The position numbers were made by a program, and so were the translations under genes. The notes below the pieces were generated by a model. That model made no database searches and was not told where the DNA came from. It saw nothing but the letters and a program-made list of their open reading frames with translations. A DNA stretch of 64,000 nt, taken from Rhodococcus antarcticus. GTDB lineage: Bacteria; Actinomycetota; Actinomycetes; Mycobacteriales; Mycobacteriaceae. The stretch lies in NCBI RefSeq assembly GCF_026153295.1, contig NZ_CP110615.1, positions 2,666,001 through 2,730,000 on the forward strand, read 5' to 3'. Of this stretch, positions 49,844-58,411 are shown one piece after another. Positions within the stretch are counted from its first letter, which is position 1; every line of letters starts with the position of its first letter.

Positions 49844-50865
49844 CAGACGATCTCCACCAGCGAGGCGTTGAGTCCGGAGCCGATGCCCATGAGCAGCACC
49901 CGGTCCCCGTCCTGCAGGGAGTCGATCTCGCGGGCCAGGGTGAAGGGGATCGACGCGGGACCGATGTTGCCGCGCGTCGGGAAGGTCAGGGGCACCAAGG
50001 CCTCGTCGATGCCCAGGGCCTTGCAGATCTCCCGGGTGTGCACCACCGACACCTGGTGGATGACGTAGCGGTCCATGCCGCCGGCCCAGTCCCACTCCTG
50101 CGCGGACTCGGCCCACAGGTCCGTGCTCAGCGCGATCCCGGCCGTCATCAGGCCCGTGCTGTCCGTGCGCATGTCGTCCATGTCGCCGACGCAGAGCTCG
50201 TGGTGCTCGGTGCCCGCACGGGTGACGCCGCCGAGGAAGCGGTGGCCCTCGGGGTGGGCGTCGGCCCGGCCCAGCACCATGGCGGCGGCACCGGAGCCCA
50301 GGGTCATCGACGCGAACTGCGCGAAGACGTGCCTGGCGTCGGAGTCGCCGGCGTTGAGGCGGTCGATGGTCGCCTCCTGGATGCCCCGCGCGTCCTCGCC
50401 GTTGACGACGAGGGCGTACTCGACCTGTCCGCTCTCGATCATCGCGGCGGCCAGCTGCATGCCGTTGACGAAGCCGAGGCAGGCGTTGGTGACGTCGAAG
50501 TTCTGGCAGCTCGAGGGCAGGCCCAGCGCGTGGTGCACACCCACCGCGGTGGACGGCTCCAGGTGCGCGCGGCTGACCGAGGTGTTCACCATGAGCCCGA
50601 CCCGCTTCGGGTCAACACCGGCCTCCGCCAGGGCCTTGGCCCCGGCCATCGCGGCACCGTCGGCGAACGTGGTGCCCGGGCTCCACCAGCGTCGCTCCTC
50701 GATCCCGGCCAGGCGCTGCATCATCCCGGGGCGCAGGCCCACGCGGGCGTAGGTGCCGGCCAGGCGCGTATCGATCTCCGCGGAGGTCACCACCTGGGGC
50801 GCGTCGATGCCGCAGACGCTGAGGATCGTGGTGTTGCTGAAACGGTGTGTGGCGTTGCCGGTCAT
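49840..50865 (-). CDS. oleA: OleA, head-to-head acyl-CoA condensing thiolase
   Basis: A KAS III-fold enzyme of 341 residues that condenses two fatty acyl-CoAs head to head into a 2-alkyl-3-ketoacid. The catalytic triad is seen as Cys129 ('VTNACLGFVNG'), His270 ('YVIHQVSVVH') and Asn300 ('TRGNIGPAS'); Glu103 in 'SRAHLEPSTA' matches the glutamate that OleA uses for the non-decarboxylative condensation, separating it from FabH. ATG 50865 follows GAAGGGA at six bases. It is the first gene of oleA-oleBC-oleD, each overlapping the next by four bases. Product: long-chain internal alkenes or a beta-lactone intermediate. Confidence 0.9.
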   Translation of the reverse strand: MTGNATHRFSNTTILSVCGIDAPQVVTSAEIDTRLAGTYARVGLRPGMMQRLAGIEERRWWSPGTTFADGAAMAGAKALAEAGVDPKRVGLMVNTSVSRAHLEPSTAVGVHHALGLPSSCQNFDVTNACLGFVNGMQLAAAMIESGQVEYALVVNGEDARGIQEATIDRLNAGDSDARHVFAQFASMTLGSGAAAMVLGRADAHPEGHRFLGGVTRAGTEHHELCVGDMDDMRTDSTGLMTAGIALSTDLWAESAQEWDWAGGMDRYVIHQVSVVHTREICKALGIDEALVPLTFPTRGNIGPASIPFTLAREIDSLQDGDRVLLMGIGSGLNASLVEIVW

Positions 50866-51103
50866 CGGGTCCCTTCGGCCGCTGCGAGGGTGCGGCGCTG
50901 CACGGAAGATTCGAGTGTGCACGCGTACTCGCAGCAACAGGAACTCCCAGCGTGAGGGGGGTCACACGCGTGCCGGGCCGGGGTTGGGTCGAGCCGGGTC
51001 CTGCGCCCGGCAGCACCGCTCCCGCGCAGCGCGGTCCGGCCGCCCCTCGGGGGCGTCGCGCCCGCGCGGCGCACCCCGGGCGACCCGCACTACCGTCGAG
51101 GAC
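50866..51103. promoter_or_regulatory. divergent control region oleA / amidase
   Basis: 238 bp without a gene. For the amidase, TACCGT at 51091-51096 lies seven bases before GTG 51104. For oleA (minus strand) TTGCTG ... TCGAAT with 17-bp spacing is the best promoter candidate, about 60-90 bp upstream. The CACGCGT core occurs twice (around 50920 and 50965), possibly an operator. Confidence 0.4.
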
Positions 51104-52459
51104 GTGGACCCGACGCTGACCGAGGACGACATCGCCTACTCCGGGGTCGCGGGGCGGCGCGAGCTGCTGCGCACCGGCCGCGCCAGCGCCGTGGAGCTGC
51201 TGGAGGCGAGCCTGCACCGCATCGCCCGGCTGGACCCCGAGCTGGGCGCCTTCCGTCGGCTGCTGCCCACCGCCCGCGCCGAGGCCGAGGCCGCGGACGC
51301 AGCCCTCGCCCGGGGTGACGACCGGCCGCTGCTGGGCGTGCCGGTGGCGGTGAAGGACTCCGTCGCCGTGGCCGGGCACCCCGCGTCGATGGGCACCCGC
51401 AGCCCGCAGCCCCCCGCGACGGTGGACTCCGAGGTCGTGCGGCGCCTGCGCGCGGCCGGAGCGGTGGTGGTGGGCACCACCAACCTGCCCGAGCTGGCGC
51501 TGTGGCCGTTCACCGAGTCCGCATCGTTCGGCCAGACGCGCAACCCCTGGTCGCACTCGCACACCCCCGGCGGCTCGTCCGGCGGATCGGCCGCGGCGGT
51601 GGCCTCGGGCATGGTGGCGGCCGCGCACGCCTCCGACGGCGGTGGCTCGATCCGGGTGCCGGCCGCCTGCTGCGCGCTGGTCGGGCTCAAGCCCGGCGTC
51701 GGCCTCGTCAGCCTCGCTCCGGACACCGAGCACTGGCACGGCCTGTCCTCGGCGGGCTGCCTGACCCGCACCGTGGCCGACACCGCGACGGTGCTGTCGG
51801 TGCTGGCCGGTGCCGACCTCGCGGTGAGCGACCCCGGCCGGCTGCGCGTGGCCTGGTCGACCGCCGCCGTGGTTCCCCAGTCGGTGCACCCCGACGTGCT
51901 CGCCGCCCTGCGGTCCACGGTGGAGGCGCTCGGCGAGCTCGGCCACGACGTGGTCGAGGCCGATCCGTCGTTCGCCGGGGTGCAGGAGTCCTTCCTCGTG
52001 CGCTACGCCCGTGGCGTGGCCGACGACCTCGCCCGGTTGGTCGACCCGTCGGTCACCGAGCGGCGCACCCGAGTGGTGGCCGCCGTCGGGCGCCGGGTGC
52101 CCCGGCCCCTGCTGGCCCGCGCGCGCCGCCTCGGGCGGGAGGCCGCGCAGCGGCTGGCCGTGCTGCCCGGCGGTGCGGACGTCCTGGCCACCCCGGTGAT
52201 GGCCGCGCCCCCGGCGGAGGTGGGCTCCCTGACCGGTCTGCGCACCATCGCCCTGGCCGCCCGCCGGGTGCCGTTCACCCCGGTGTGGAACGTGACCGGT
52301 CAGCCCGCGCTCAGCGTGCCCGCCGGGTGGACCGCCGGCGGGCTGCCACTGGCCGTGCAGCTCGTCGGGGCCCCCGGGTCGGAGGCGCTGCTGCTCTCGG
52401 TGGCCGCACAGCTCGAGAAGTCCTCGGGCTGGCCGGACCGTCGGCCGCCGCTCGGGTGA
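51104..52459 (+). CDS. amidase-signature family amidohydrolase
   Basis: A 451-residue amidase-signature enzyme. The Ser-cisSer-Lys triad is visible: Lys in 'VPVAVKDSVAVAG', cis-Ser and glycines in 'PGGSSGGSAAAVASGMV', and the nucleophile Ser in 'DGGGSIRVPAACC'. Members hydrolyse many amides; the substrate here cannot be read. It lacks the features of GatA (no partner gatB/gatC nearby). GTG 51104 has TACCGT seven bases upstream; GAGGA is too close to act as a normal ribosome binding site. The next gene is an asparaginase on the same strand, perhaps reflecting amide-nitrogen scavenging. Confidence 0.9.
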   Translation: MDPTLTEDDIAYSGVAGRRELLRTGRASAVELLEASLHRIARLDPELGAFRRLLPTARAEAEAADAALARGDDRPLLGVPVAVKDSVAVAGHPASMGTRSPQPPATVDSEVVRRLRAAGAVVVGTTNLPELALWPFTESASFGQTRNPWSHSHTPGGSSGGSAAAVASGMVAAAHASDGGGSIRVPAACCALVGLKPGVGLVSLAPDTEHWHGLSSAGCLTRTVADTATVLSVLAGADLAVSDPGRLRVAWSTAAVVPQSVHPDVLAALRSTVEALGELGHDVVEADPSFAGVQESFLVRYARGVADDLARLVDPSVTERRTRVVAAVGRRVPRPLLARARRLGREAAQRLAVLPGGADVLATPVMAAPPAEVGSLTGLRTIALAARRVPFTPVWNVTGQPALSVPAGWTAGGLPLAVQLVGAPGSEALLLSVAAQLEKSSGWPDRRPPLG

Positions 52460-52496
52460 TCGCGGCGAGCCTGCTCGGTGGGGCACCATCACGGGC

Positions 52497-53471
52497 ATGG
52501 CCCTCGCACGCTCGATCCTCGTGCTCACCACCGGCGGCACCATCGCCAGCCGGGACGACGGCACCGGGGCGAAGGTGGCCACGACCGAGGGCCGCGAGCT
52601 GCTGGAGGGCTCCGAGATCGCACCCGACCTGGACGTGCGCGTGCGGGAGGTGCTCAGCACCGACAGCTCGGCGCTGACCCTGGCCGACCTCGACACCATC
52701 CGGGCCGCCGTCCTCGACGCCCTCACCGAGGACGTCGTCGGCGTGGTGCTCACCCACGGCACGGACACGCTGGAGGAGACGGCCCTGCTGCTGGACCTCT
52801 GCCACGACGACCCCCGGCCGGTGGTGCTCACCGGGGCGGTGCGCAGCGCGGACGACGTGCAGCCCGACGGTCCGCGCAACCTGCGGGACGCCCTGGCCGT
52901 GGCCGCCTCGCCCACCGCGCGCGGGCTGGGGGTGCTCGTGGTCCTGGGGGGTTCCGCCCACGCGGCCCGGGGCACCCGGAAGCTGCACACCACCGCGCTG
53001 ACGCCGTTCCACGACCCGCGCTGGGGTGCGGTGGGGCTGGTCACCGGCGCGGGCCTCGACGTGGTGCGGACCCCCGAGCGCCCGGCCGCCCTGGCGCCGG
53101 CACCGCTGGGCCGCGTGCGCGTCGACGTCGTCGCGCTGTACCCGGGCGTCGACGCCACCGCGCTCGACGCGCACGTGGCCGCCGGGGCGCGCGGACTGGT
53201 CCTGGAGACCACCGGTTCGGGCAACACCCACCCCGAGGTGGTGACCGCCGTGGCTCGACACGTGCGCGCCGGGATCACCGTGCTGGTGTCCACCCGGGTG
53301 CACGCCGGGGAGGTGGCTGCGGTCTACGGCGGGGGCGGCGGCGGGAGGGACCTCCTCGACGCCGGAGCCGTCCTCGTGCCGTGGCTGCGCCCGGGACAGG
53401 CCCGGATCCAGCTGCTCGCCCTGCTCTCCGCCGGGGCGACCGAGGACCAGGTGCGCGGCGCGAGCTGGTGA
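52497..53471 (+). CDS. L-asparaginase
   Basis: A bacterial-type (class II fold) asparaginase of 324 residues: first active-site Thr in 'LTTGGTIASRDD', second Thr-Asp in 'VVLTHGTDTLEETA', and 'DGPRNLRDALAVA', all diagnostic. No signal peptide is present, so it acts in the cytoplasm. ATG 52497 has CACCAT seven bases upstream and no ribosome binding site. It lies 37 bp after the amidase and 56 bp before lhgO on the same strand. It may also act on glutamine or other amides. Confidence 0.92.
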   Translation: MALARSILVLTTGGTIASRDDGTGAKVATTEGRELLEGSEIAPDLDVRVREVLSTDSSALTLADLDTIRAAVLDALTEDVVGVVLTHGTDTLEETALLLDLCHDDPRPVVLTGAVRSADDVQPDGPRNLRDALAVAASPTARGLGVLVVLGGSAHAARGTRKLHTTALTPFHDPRWGAVGLVTGAGLDVVRTPERPAALAPAPLGRVRVDVVALYPGVDATALDAHVAAGARGLVLETTGSGNTHPEVVTAVARHVRAGITVLVSTRVHAGEVAAVYGGGGGGRDLLDAGAVLVPWLRPGQARIQLLALLSAGATEDQVRGASW

Positions 53472-53527
53472 GGCCCGGCGGGAGGCGCACCCCTGTCACC
53501 GCGGCCCCGACCTGCCAGGATCGCCGG

Positions 53528-54712
53528 GTGCACGACTTCTGCGTGATCGGCGGCGGCATCGTCGGCCTGGCCACGGCCCTGGCCCTGCTCGAGGCGCGGC
53601 CGGGGTCCACGGTCGTGGTGTGCGAGAAGGAGGACGGCCTCGCGCGGCACCAGAGCGGGCACAGCTCCGGGGTGGTGCACTCCGGCATCTACTACGAGCC
53701 GGGCTCGCTCAAGGCCCGGCTGTGCCGCGAGGGTGCTGCCGCCACCAAGGCCTTCGCCCGGGAGCACGGCGTGCCCGTGCGCGAGCTCGGCAAGCTGCTC
53801 GTGGCCACCGGTGCCGCCGACGCCGCCCGGCTGGAGGCCCTGGTGGACCGGGCCGCGCGCAACGACGTCGTGGCGCACCGGGTGAGCCGCACCGAGCTGG
53901 CCGAGCTGGAGCCGAACGTCGCCGGGGTGGCCGCCCTGCACGTGCCCGTCACCGCCAGCATCGACTACGTGGCCCTCTGCGCCGCGATGGAGCAGGTGGT
54001 GACCGCGGCCGGTGGCGAGGTGCGCACCGGTGTCGCGGTGACCGCGATCGAGGAGAGGGCGGGCGTGGTCCGGGTCAGCACCGCCGGCGAGGACCTGGTG
54101 GCTCGGCGCGTGGTGGCCTGCGCCGGGCTGCAGGCCGACCGGGTGGCGCGGATGGCCGGGGTGCAGGACGACGTGCGCATCGTGCCGTTCCGCGGCGAGT
54201 ACTTCCGGCTGCCCGACCACCGCGCGGGCGTGGTGCGCCACCTCGTCTACCCCGTGCCGGACCCGGAGCTGCCGTTCCTCGGGGTGCACCTGACCCCGAT
54301 GGTGGACGGTCGCACCACGGTCGGGCCGAACGCCGTGCTGGGGCTCTCCCGGGAGGGCTACCGCAAGGGCTCGGTGCAGCTGCGCGACCTCCGCGAGATC
54401 GCCGGCTTCCCGGGGTTCTGGCACCTGGCCCGGGCCAACGTCCGCACCGGGGCGCGGGAGGTGGCGGCCTCGGTGTCGAAGCGGCGCTACCTGGCGCTCG
54501 CCCGCCGGTACTGCCCCTCGCTCGAGCTGTCCGACCTGCTGCCCGAGGAGGCCGGCATCCGCGCCCAGGCCGTGAGCCGGCGCGGGGAGCTGCTGCACGA
54601 CTTCCTGTTCCGCCGCACCGCCCGCACCCTGCACGTGCTCAACGCGCCCTCGCCCGCAGCCACCTCGGCCCTGCCCATCGGCCGCGAGGTGGCGCGGCGG
54701 GCGCTGGACTGA
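53528..54712 (+). CDS. lhgO: L-2-hydroxyglutarate oxidase/dehydrogenase
   Basis: An FAD-dependent DAO-family enzyme of 394 residues that oxidises L-2-hydroxyglutarate to 2-oxoglutarate, a metabolite-repair step or part of lysine/glutarate breakdown. Seen are the dinucleotide motif 'CVIGGGIVGLATALALLE', the LhgO signature 'HQSGHSSGVVHSGIYY' with 'PGSLKARLC', 'FRGEYFRL' and 'TVGPNAVLGLSREGY'. GTG 53528 has CAGGAT six bases upstream, a leaderless pattern. It is followed by the convergent ethR gene. No glutarate hydroxylase (glaH/csiD) is nearby, so metabolite repair is the simpler role. Confidence 0.93.
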   Translation: MHDFCVIGGGIVGLATALALLEARPGSTVVVCEKEDGLARHQSGHSSGVVHSGIYYEPGSLKARLCREGAAATKAFAREHGVPVRELGKLLVATGAADAARLEALVDRAARNDVVAHRVSRTELAELEPNVAGVAALHVPVTASIDYVALCAAMEQVVTAAGGEVRTGVAVTAIEERAGVVRVSTAGEDLVARRVVACAGLQADRVARMAGVQDDVRIVPFRGEYFRLPDHRAGVVRHLVYPVPDPELPFLGVHLTPMVDGRTTVGPNAVLGLSREGYRKGSVQLRDLREIAGFPGFWHLARANVRTGAREVAASVSKRRYLALARRYCPSLELSDLLPEEAGIRAQAVSRRGELLHDFLFRRTARTLHVLNAPSPAATSALPIGREVARRALD

Positions 54713-54730
54713 GCCGAGCCGTGCGGTGAC

Positions 54731-55390
54731 CTACCCGGTGCCCTCGTCGGAGTAGATGGCCCGCAGCCAGATCGTCACGAGCAGGTCGGTGACGGCCGCG
54801 GGGTCCACCGCGGGCTGCTGCCCCGACAGCGAGCGGTGCACCACCTGCTCGTTCATCGAGACCAGCGCGGTCGCGAGGTCGCGCGCCGCCAGGCCGTCCC
54901 GCGCAGCACCGCGCGCGCGCTCCGACTCGATGGCCGCCGCCGTCTCCTCCACCCAGACACCCATGACACCGGTCCACAGCGCCCGCACCTCGGCGCTGCC
55001 CGCCGCGGCCTCGGCCACGGCCAGGGTGACCGCACGGTGCGCGGTGAACGTGGCCAGGAACGACTCGACCCCCAGGCGCCAGCGCGCGGCCGCGTCGAGC
55101 GGCCCCTGGGGCTCGCGTGCGCGGTCGCGCTCCTGGCGGCCCTGGCGCACCACCCGGTCCAGCAGGGAGAGCAGCACCGCCTCCTTGGAGGCGAAGTAGA
55201 AGTAGAAGGTGGGCCGGGAGATGCCGGCGCCGCGGGCCAGGTCGTCGACGGAGATCTCGCCCAGCGCACGCTCCTCGAGCAGCGTCTCGAGCGTGGCGAG
55301 AATGGCCTGCTCGCGCTCCTCACCGCTGACGCGCCGCGTGCGACGACCGTGCGACGGCGCGGCGGCAGCAGGAGGGGTGGCGGTGCTCAC
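54731..55390 (-). CDS. ethR: TetR-family repressor EthR
   Basis: A 219-residue TetR regulator closely resembling M. tuberculosis EthR: helix-turn-helix 'ISVDDLARGAGISRPTFYFY' followed by 'FASKEAVLLSLLDRVV', then an all-helical ligand domain with an acidic/hydrophobic pocket and the C-terminal 'LLVTIWLRAIY'. EthR represses ethA and is relieved by hydrophobic ligands. GTG 55390 is chosen; TAGGGT lies eight bases upstream, and the longer ATG at 55438 would reach into the operator. It is divergent from ethA with a 77-bp gap that carries repeated TCGAC-type half-sites. Confidence 0.93.
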   Translation of the reverse strand: MSTATPPAAAAPSHGRRTRRVSGEEREQAILATLETLLEERALGEISVDDLARGAGISRPTFYFYFASKEAVLLSLLDRVVRQGRQERDRAREPQGPLDAAARWRLGVESFLATFTAHRAVTLAVAEAAAGSAEVRALWTGVMGVWVEETAAAIESERARGAARDGLAARDLATALVSMNEQVVHRSLSGQQPAVDPAAVTDLLVTIWLRAIYSDEGTG

Positions 55391-55467
55391 GGGGACGAAC
55401 CCTACGGTAGTCGACAAGCTCGACAGGGCGTTGACCAAATGGACTGACCGTCGATAACCTGGCGCCC
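55391..55467. promoter_or_regulatory. ethR/ethA intergenic operator
   Basis: The 77-bp gap carries TAGTCGACAAGCTCGACAGG followed by GCGTTGACC and CGTCGATAAC (55408-55457), a run of TCGAC/GTTGAC half-sites like the long EthR operator of M. tuberculosis. TAGGGT (55404-55399) suits ethR and TAACCT (55455-55460) suits ethA as leaderless -10 boxes, so a bound EthR would cover both. Confidence 0.75.
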
Positions 55468-56964
55468 ATGACCTCGACCTCCCCCGCCGACGGTGCCGGA
55501 CCCGACCACGTCGACGTGCTCGTCGTCGGCGCGGGCCTCTCCGGCATCGGCGTCGCCCAGCACCTGCAGCGCCGGCGACCGCACAGCACCTACGCCATCG
55601 TGGAGTCCCGTGACCGGCTCGGGGGCACCTGGGACCTGTTCCGCTACCCGGGCGTGCGGTCGGACTCCGACATGCACACCCTGGGCTACCGGCTGCGGCC
55701 CTGGAAGGACGCCCGCGCCATCGCCGACGGACCCGCGATCCTGGCCTACGTGCAGGACACCGCCCGCGAGGAGGGCATCGACCGCCACATCCGGTTCGGC
55801 GTCCGCGTGGTGCGCGCGGAGTTCTCCACCGCCGACGCCCGCTGGAGCGTCGACCTGCACCACGGGGCCACCGGCGAGACGTCGACCATGACCTGCGGAT
55901 TCCTGTTCTCCTGCAGCGGGTACTACGACTACGACCAGGGCTTCACGCCGGACTTCGCGGGCGTGGCGGACTTCGGCGGCACCGTGGTCCACCCGCAGCA
56001 GTGGCCCGCCGAGCTCGACACCACCGGCAAGAAGGTCGTCGTCATCGGCAGCGGGGCCACCGCCGTCACGCTCGTCCCGGCACTGGCCGAGAGCGCCGAG
56101 CACGTCACCATGCTGCAGCGCTCCCCCACCTACGTCGTCTCCCTGCCGCGCACGGACAAGGTGGCCGAGCGCGCACGGAGGTGGCTGCCCGCCCGGGCGG
56201 CGCACACCGTGGTGTTCTGGAAGAACGTGGCCAAGACCTCCGCCATCTACGCCCTGAGCCGCACCCGGCCCGACCTCATGCGCAAGGTCTTCCGCAAGGG
56301 TGTCCTGAGCGAGCTCCCCGAGGGCTACGACGTGGACACCCACTTCAACCCGCGCTACGACCCCTGGGACCAGCGGCTGTGCGTGGTGCCCAACGGTGAC
56401 CTGTTCCGGGCCATCAGCGACGGGCGTGCGTCGGTGGTGACCGACCACGTCGACACGTTCACCCCCACCGGGATCCGGCTGCGCTCGGGGACCGAGCTGG
56501 TGGCCGACGTCGTCGTCACCGCCACCGGGCTCAACCTGCTGGCCTTCGGCGGCATGAGCTTCGTGGTCGACGGCGAGGAGGTCGACGTGCGCCGATCCAT
56601 GGCCTACCGCTCCATGATGCTCACCGGCCTGCCGAACTTCGCCTTCGCGCTGGGCTACACCAACGCCTCCTGGACGCTCAAGGTCGACATCACCGCGGAC
56701 TACATCTGCAGGCTGCTGGACCACATGGACGCCGCCCACACCCCCGTCGCCGTGCCGCAGCGCGACGCGTCGGTGGGCGAGGAGCCGTTCCTCGACTTCG
56801 CCGCCGGGTACGTCCAGCGCTCCGTCAGCGCCTTCCCGCACCAGGGCGACACCGCCCCGTGGAAGGTGTCCATGAGCTACCCGCGCGACCTGGTGGCGCT
56901 GCGCCGCGCGTCGGTCACGGAGGGCATGAGCTTCCCCGCGACCGCGACGGTGGGTGCACGGTGA
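55468..56964 (+). CDS. ethA: Baeyer-Villiger monooxygenase EthA
   Basis: A 498-residue FAD/NADPH monooxygenase: FAD loop 'VLVVGAGLSGIGVAQHL', BVMO fingerprint FxGxxxHxxxW as 'FGGTVVHPQQW', NADPH loop 'VVVIGSGATAVTLVPAL' and 'VTATGLNLLAFGGM'. It inserts oxygen next to ketones or oxidises thioamides; the M. tuberculosis enzyme activates ethionamide. The natural substrate is unknown. ATG 55468 has TAACCT seven bases upstream (leaderless). The stop overlaps the start of the alcohol dehydrogenase (GTGA), which suggests that an alcohol is oxidised to a ketone and then to an ester or lactone in sequence. Confidence 0.95.
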   Translation: MTSTSPADGAGPDHVDVLVVGAGLSGIGVAQHLQRRRPHSTYAIVESRDRLGGTWDLFRYPGVRSDSDMHTLGYRLRPWKDARAIADGPAILAYVQDTAREEGIDRHIRFGVRVVRAEFSTADARWSVDLHHGATGETSTMTCGFLFSCSGYYDYDQGFTPDFAGVADFGGTVVHPQQWPAELDTTGKKVVVIGSGATAVTLVPALAESAEHVTMLQRSPTYVVSLPRTDKVAERARRWLPARAAHTVVFWKNVAKTSAIYALSRTRPDLMRKVFRKGVLSELPEGYDVDTHFNPRYDPWDQRLCVVPNGDLFRAISDGRASVVTDHVDTFTPTGIRLRSGTELVADVVVTATGLNLLAFGGMSFVVDGEEVDVRRSMAYRSMMLTGLPNFAFALGYTNASWTLKVDITADYICRLLDHMDAAHTPVAVPQRDASVGEEPFLDFAAGYVQRSVSAFPHQGDTAPWKVSMSYPRDLVALRRASVTEGMSFPATATVGAR

Positions 56965-58022
56965 GCCTGCCGACGACCATGCGCGCCCAGCGGCTGGACA
57001 CCGCCACGCACGAGCTCACCGTCACCGACGTTCCGGTTCCCCGTCCGGGCCCGGGCGAGGTGCTCGTGGAGGTCGCCTACTGCGGCATCTGCCACTCGGA
57101 CCTGAGCCTCATCGACGGCGTCTTCCCCGCGAGCCTGCCCGTCATCACCCAGGGCCACGAGGCGTCGGGCACCATCGCCGCGCTCGGTCCGGGCGTGCAC
57201 GGCTGGGCGGTGGGCGACCGGGTGGTCCCTGCCGCCGGCCGGCCCGACGGCACCTGCGTCATGTGCCTGTCCGCCCGGTTCGAGGAGTGCCTGGACCTGC
57301 AGCTCATGGCCTTCGCCTACGACGGGGCGTGGGCGGAGTACACCGTGGCCCAGGCCATGGGGCTGACCCGCGTGCCGGACAACGTCCCGCTGCAGCAGGC
57401 GGCCCTGCTCGCCGACGCGGTGGCCACCCCCTACGGCGCGGTGGTGAACACCGGGGCCGTCCGCATCGGCGAGGCCGTCGGCGTGTGGGGCCTCGGCGGG
57501 GTGGGCACCCACGTCGTGCAGCTCGCGGAGCTCGTCGGGGCCGCTCCCATCATCGCGCTCGACGTGATCCCGGAGACCCGGCAGCGCGCGCTCGACCTGG
57601 GCGCAGACCTCGCCCTGGACTCCCGCGACCCGGACGTGGTCGCGCAGATCCGTTCCGCCACGGCAGGTCTCGGGCTGGACGCGGCCTTCGACGTGGTGGG
57701 CATCCCCGCCACCTTCACCCAGGCCCAGCGCAGCCTGCGCATCGGGGGGCGGGTGGTGCAGGTGGGCATGAGCGGGGCCGACCTCAACCTCGGCAGCTCG
57801 ATGATGCTGGGGCTGAGCCGCATCCAGGTGCGTGGGCACCTCGGCTACCGCAACGCCGACATCGGCACGCTGGCCAAGCTCGTCTCGCTGGGGCGCCTCG
57901 ACCTGTCCCGCTCGGTCAGCGAGATCGTCAGCCTGGAGGACGTCGGCGAGGGTATCCGCACGCTGCGCGAGCACGAGGGCAACCCCGTGCGCATCCTCGT
58001 GCAGCCCGGCGCCGGCGGGTAG
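56961..58022 (+). CDS. zinc-type medium-chain alcohol dehydrogenase
   Basis: An MDR-family dehydrogenase of 353 residues: catalytic zinc ligands Cys in 'AYCGICHSDL' and His-Glu in 'ITQGHEASG', coenzyme loop 'VGVWGLGGVGTHVVQ' and Asp-Val 'IALDVIPETRQRA' pointing to NAD. The structural-zinc lobe has only three of the four usual cysteines ('PDGTCVMCLSARFEEC'), the first being replaced by Asp. GTG 56961 overlaps the ethA stop by four bases, so it is coupled to ethA and probably supplies or consumes the carbonyl partner of the Baeyer-Villiger reaction. Substrate unknown. Confidence 0.91.
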   Translation: MSLPTTMRAQRLDTATHELTVTDVPVPRPGPGEVLVEVAYCGICHSDLSLIDGVFPASLPVITQGHEASGTIAALGPGVHGWAVGDRVVPAAGRPDGTCVMCLSARFEECLDLQLMAFAYDGAWAEYTVAQAMGLTRVPDNVPLQQAALLADAVATPYGAVVNTGAVRIGEAVGVWGLGGVGTHVVQLAELVGAAPIIALDVIPETRQRALDLGADLALDSRDPDVVAQIRSATAGLGLDAAFDVVGIPATFTQAQRSLRIGGRVVQVGMSGADLNLGSSMMLGLSRIQVRGHLGYRNADIGTLAKLVSLGRLDLSRSVSEIVSLEDVGEGIRTLREHEGNPVRILVQPGAGG

Positions 58023-58033
58023 CTGCTCGGCGC

Positions 58034-58378
58034 TCACCCGAGCAGACCGTCCACCTGGCCGGTCCACCCGTCGAGGACCGCACCGGGATCGGCGCCGAGG
58101 ACCCGGTCGAGCACCGTGCCCTGGACGTCGGGGAAGTCCGGGTCCACCCTGAGGTCCCCGTTGCCGAGGTCGGTGAGGCTCGGCTGCGCCCCGTGGAAGC
58201 CACCCGTGACCCCGCTGCCGCGAAGGAACACCGAGCTGGCGGTGCCGTCGCTGGCGTTGGAGTTGGCAGCCACCCGGCGCCCGAACTCCGAGTACACGAG
58301 CACCACCGCCTGCCTGCCCCGTGCACCCAGGATGGCGCCGCCGAGGGCCGCCGGCGCCTTCCCGAGACCGACTCTCAC
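58034..58378 (-). pseudogene. DUF1501 protein, C-terminal remnant
   Basis: About 114 codons match only the C-terminal part of DUF1501 (sulfatase-like, secreted) proteins, which normally exceed 400 residues: 'AVVLVYSEFGRRVAANSNAS', 'VFLRGSGVTGGFHGAQPSLT', 'GDLRVDPDFPDVQGT' and 'VLGADPGAVLDGW'. The usual 'GTDHGTA' metal-site segment is reduced to 'SDGTASS'. The N-terminal three quarters are missing. A GTG at 58378 with GAGGAG close upstream could still be used, but the product would lack the fold. I call it a decaying remnant, as is its neighbour at 59440. Confidence 0.75.
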
Positions 58379-58411
58379 GGTCTCCTCACGGTCGTGCGAA
58401 CCGGGTGCCGT

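Noticed and set aside
51104-53471. Amidase plus asparaginase as a GatA/GatD tRNA amidotransferase
   Set aside because: No gatB, gatC or gatE is present; each protein fits its own free-standing enzyme family better.
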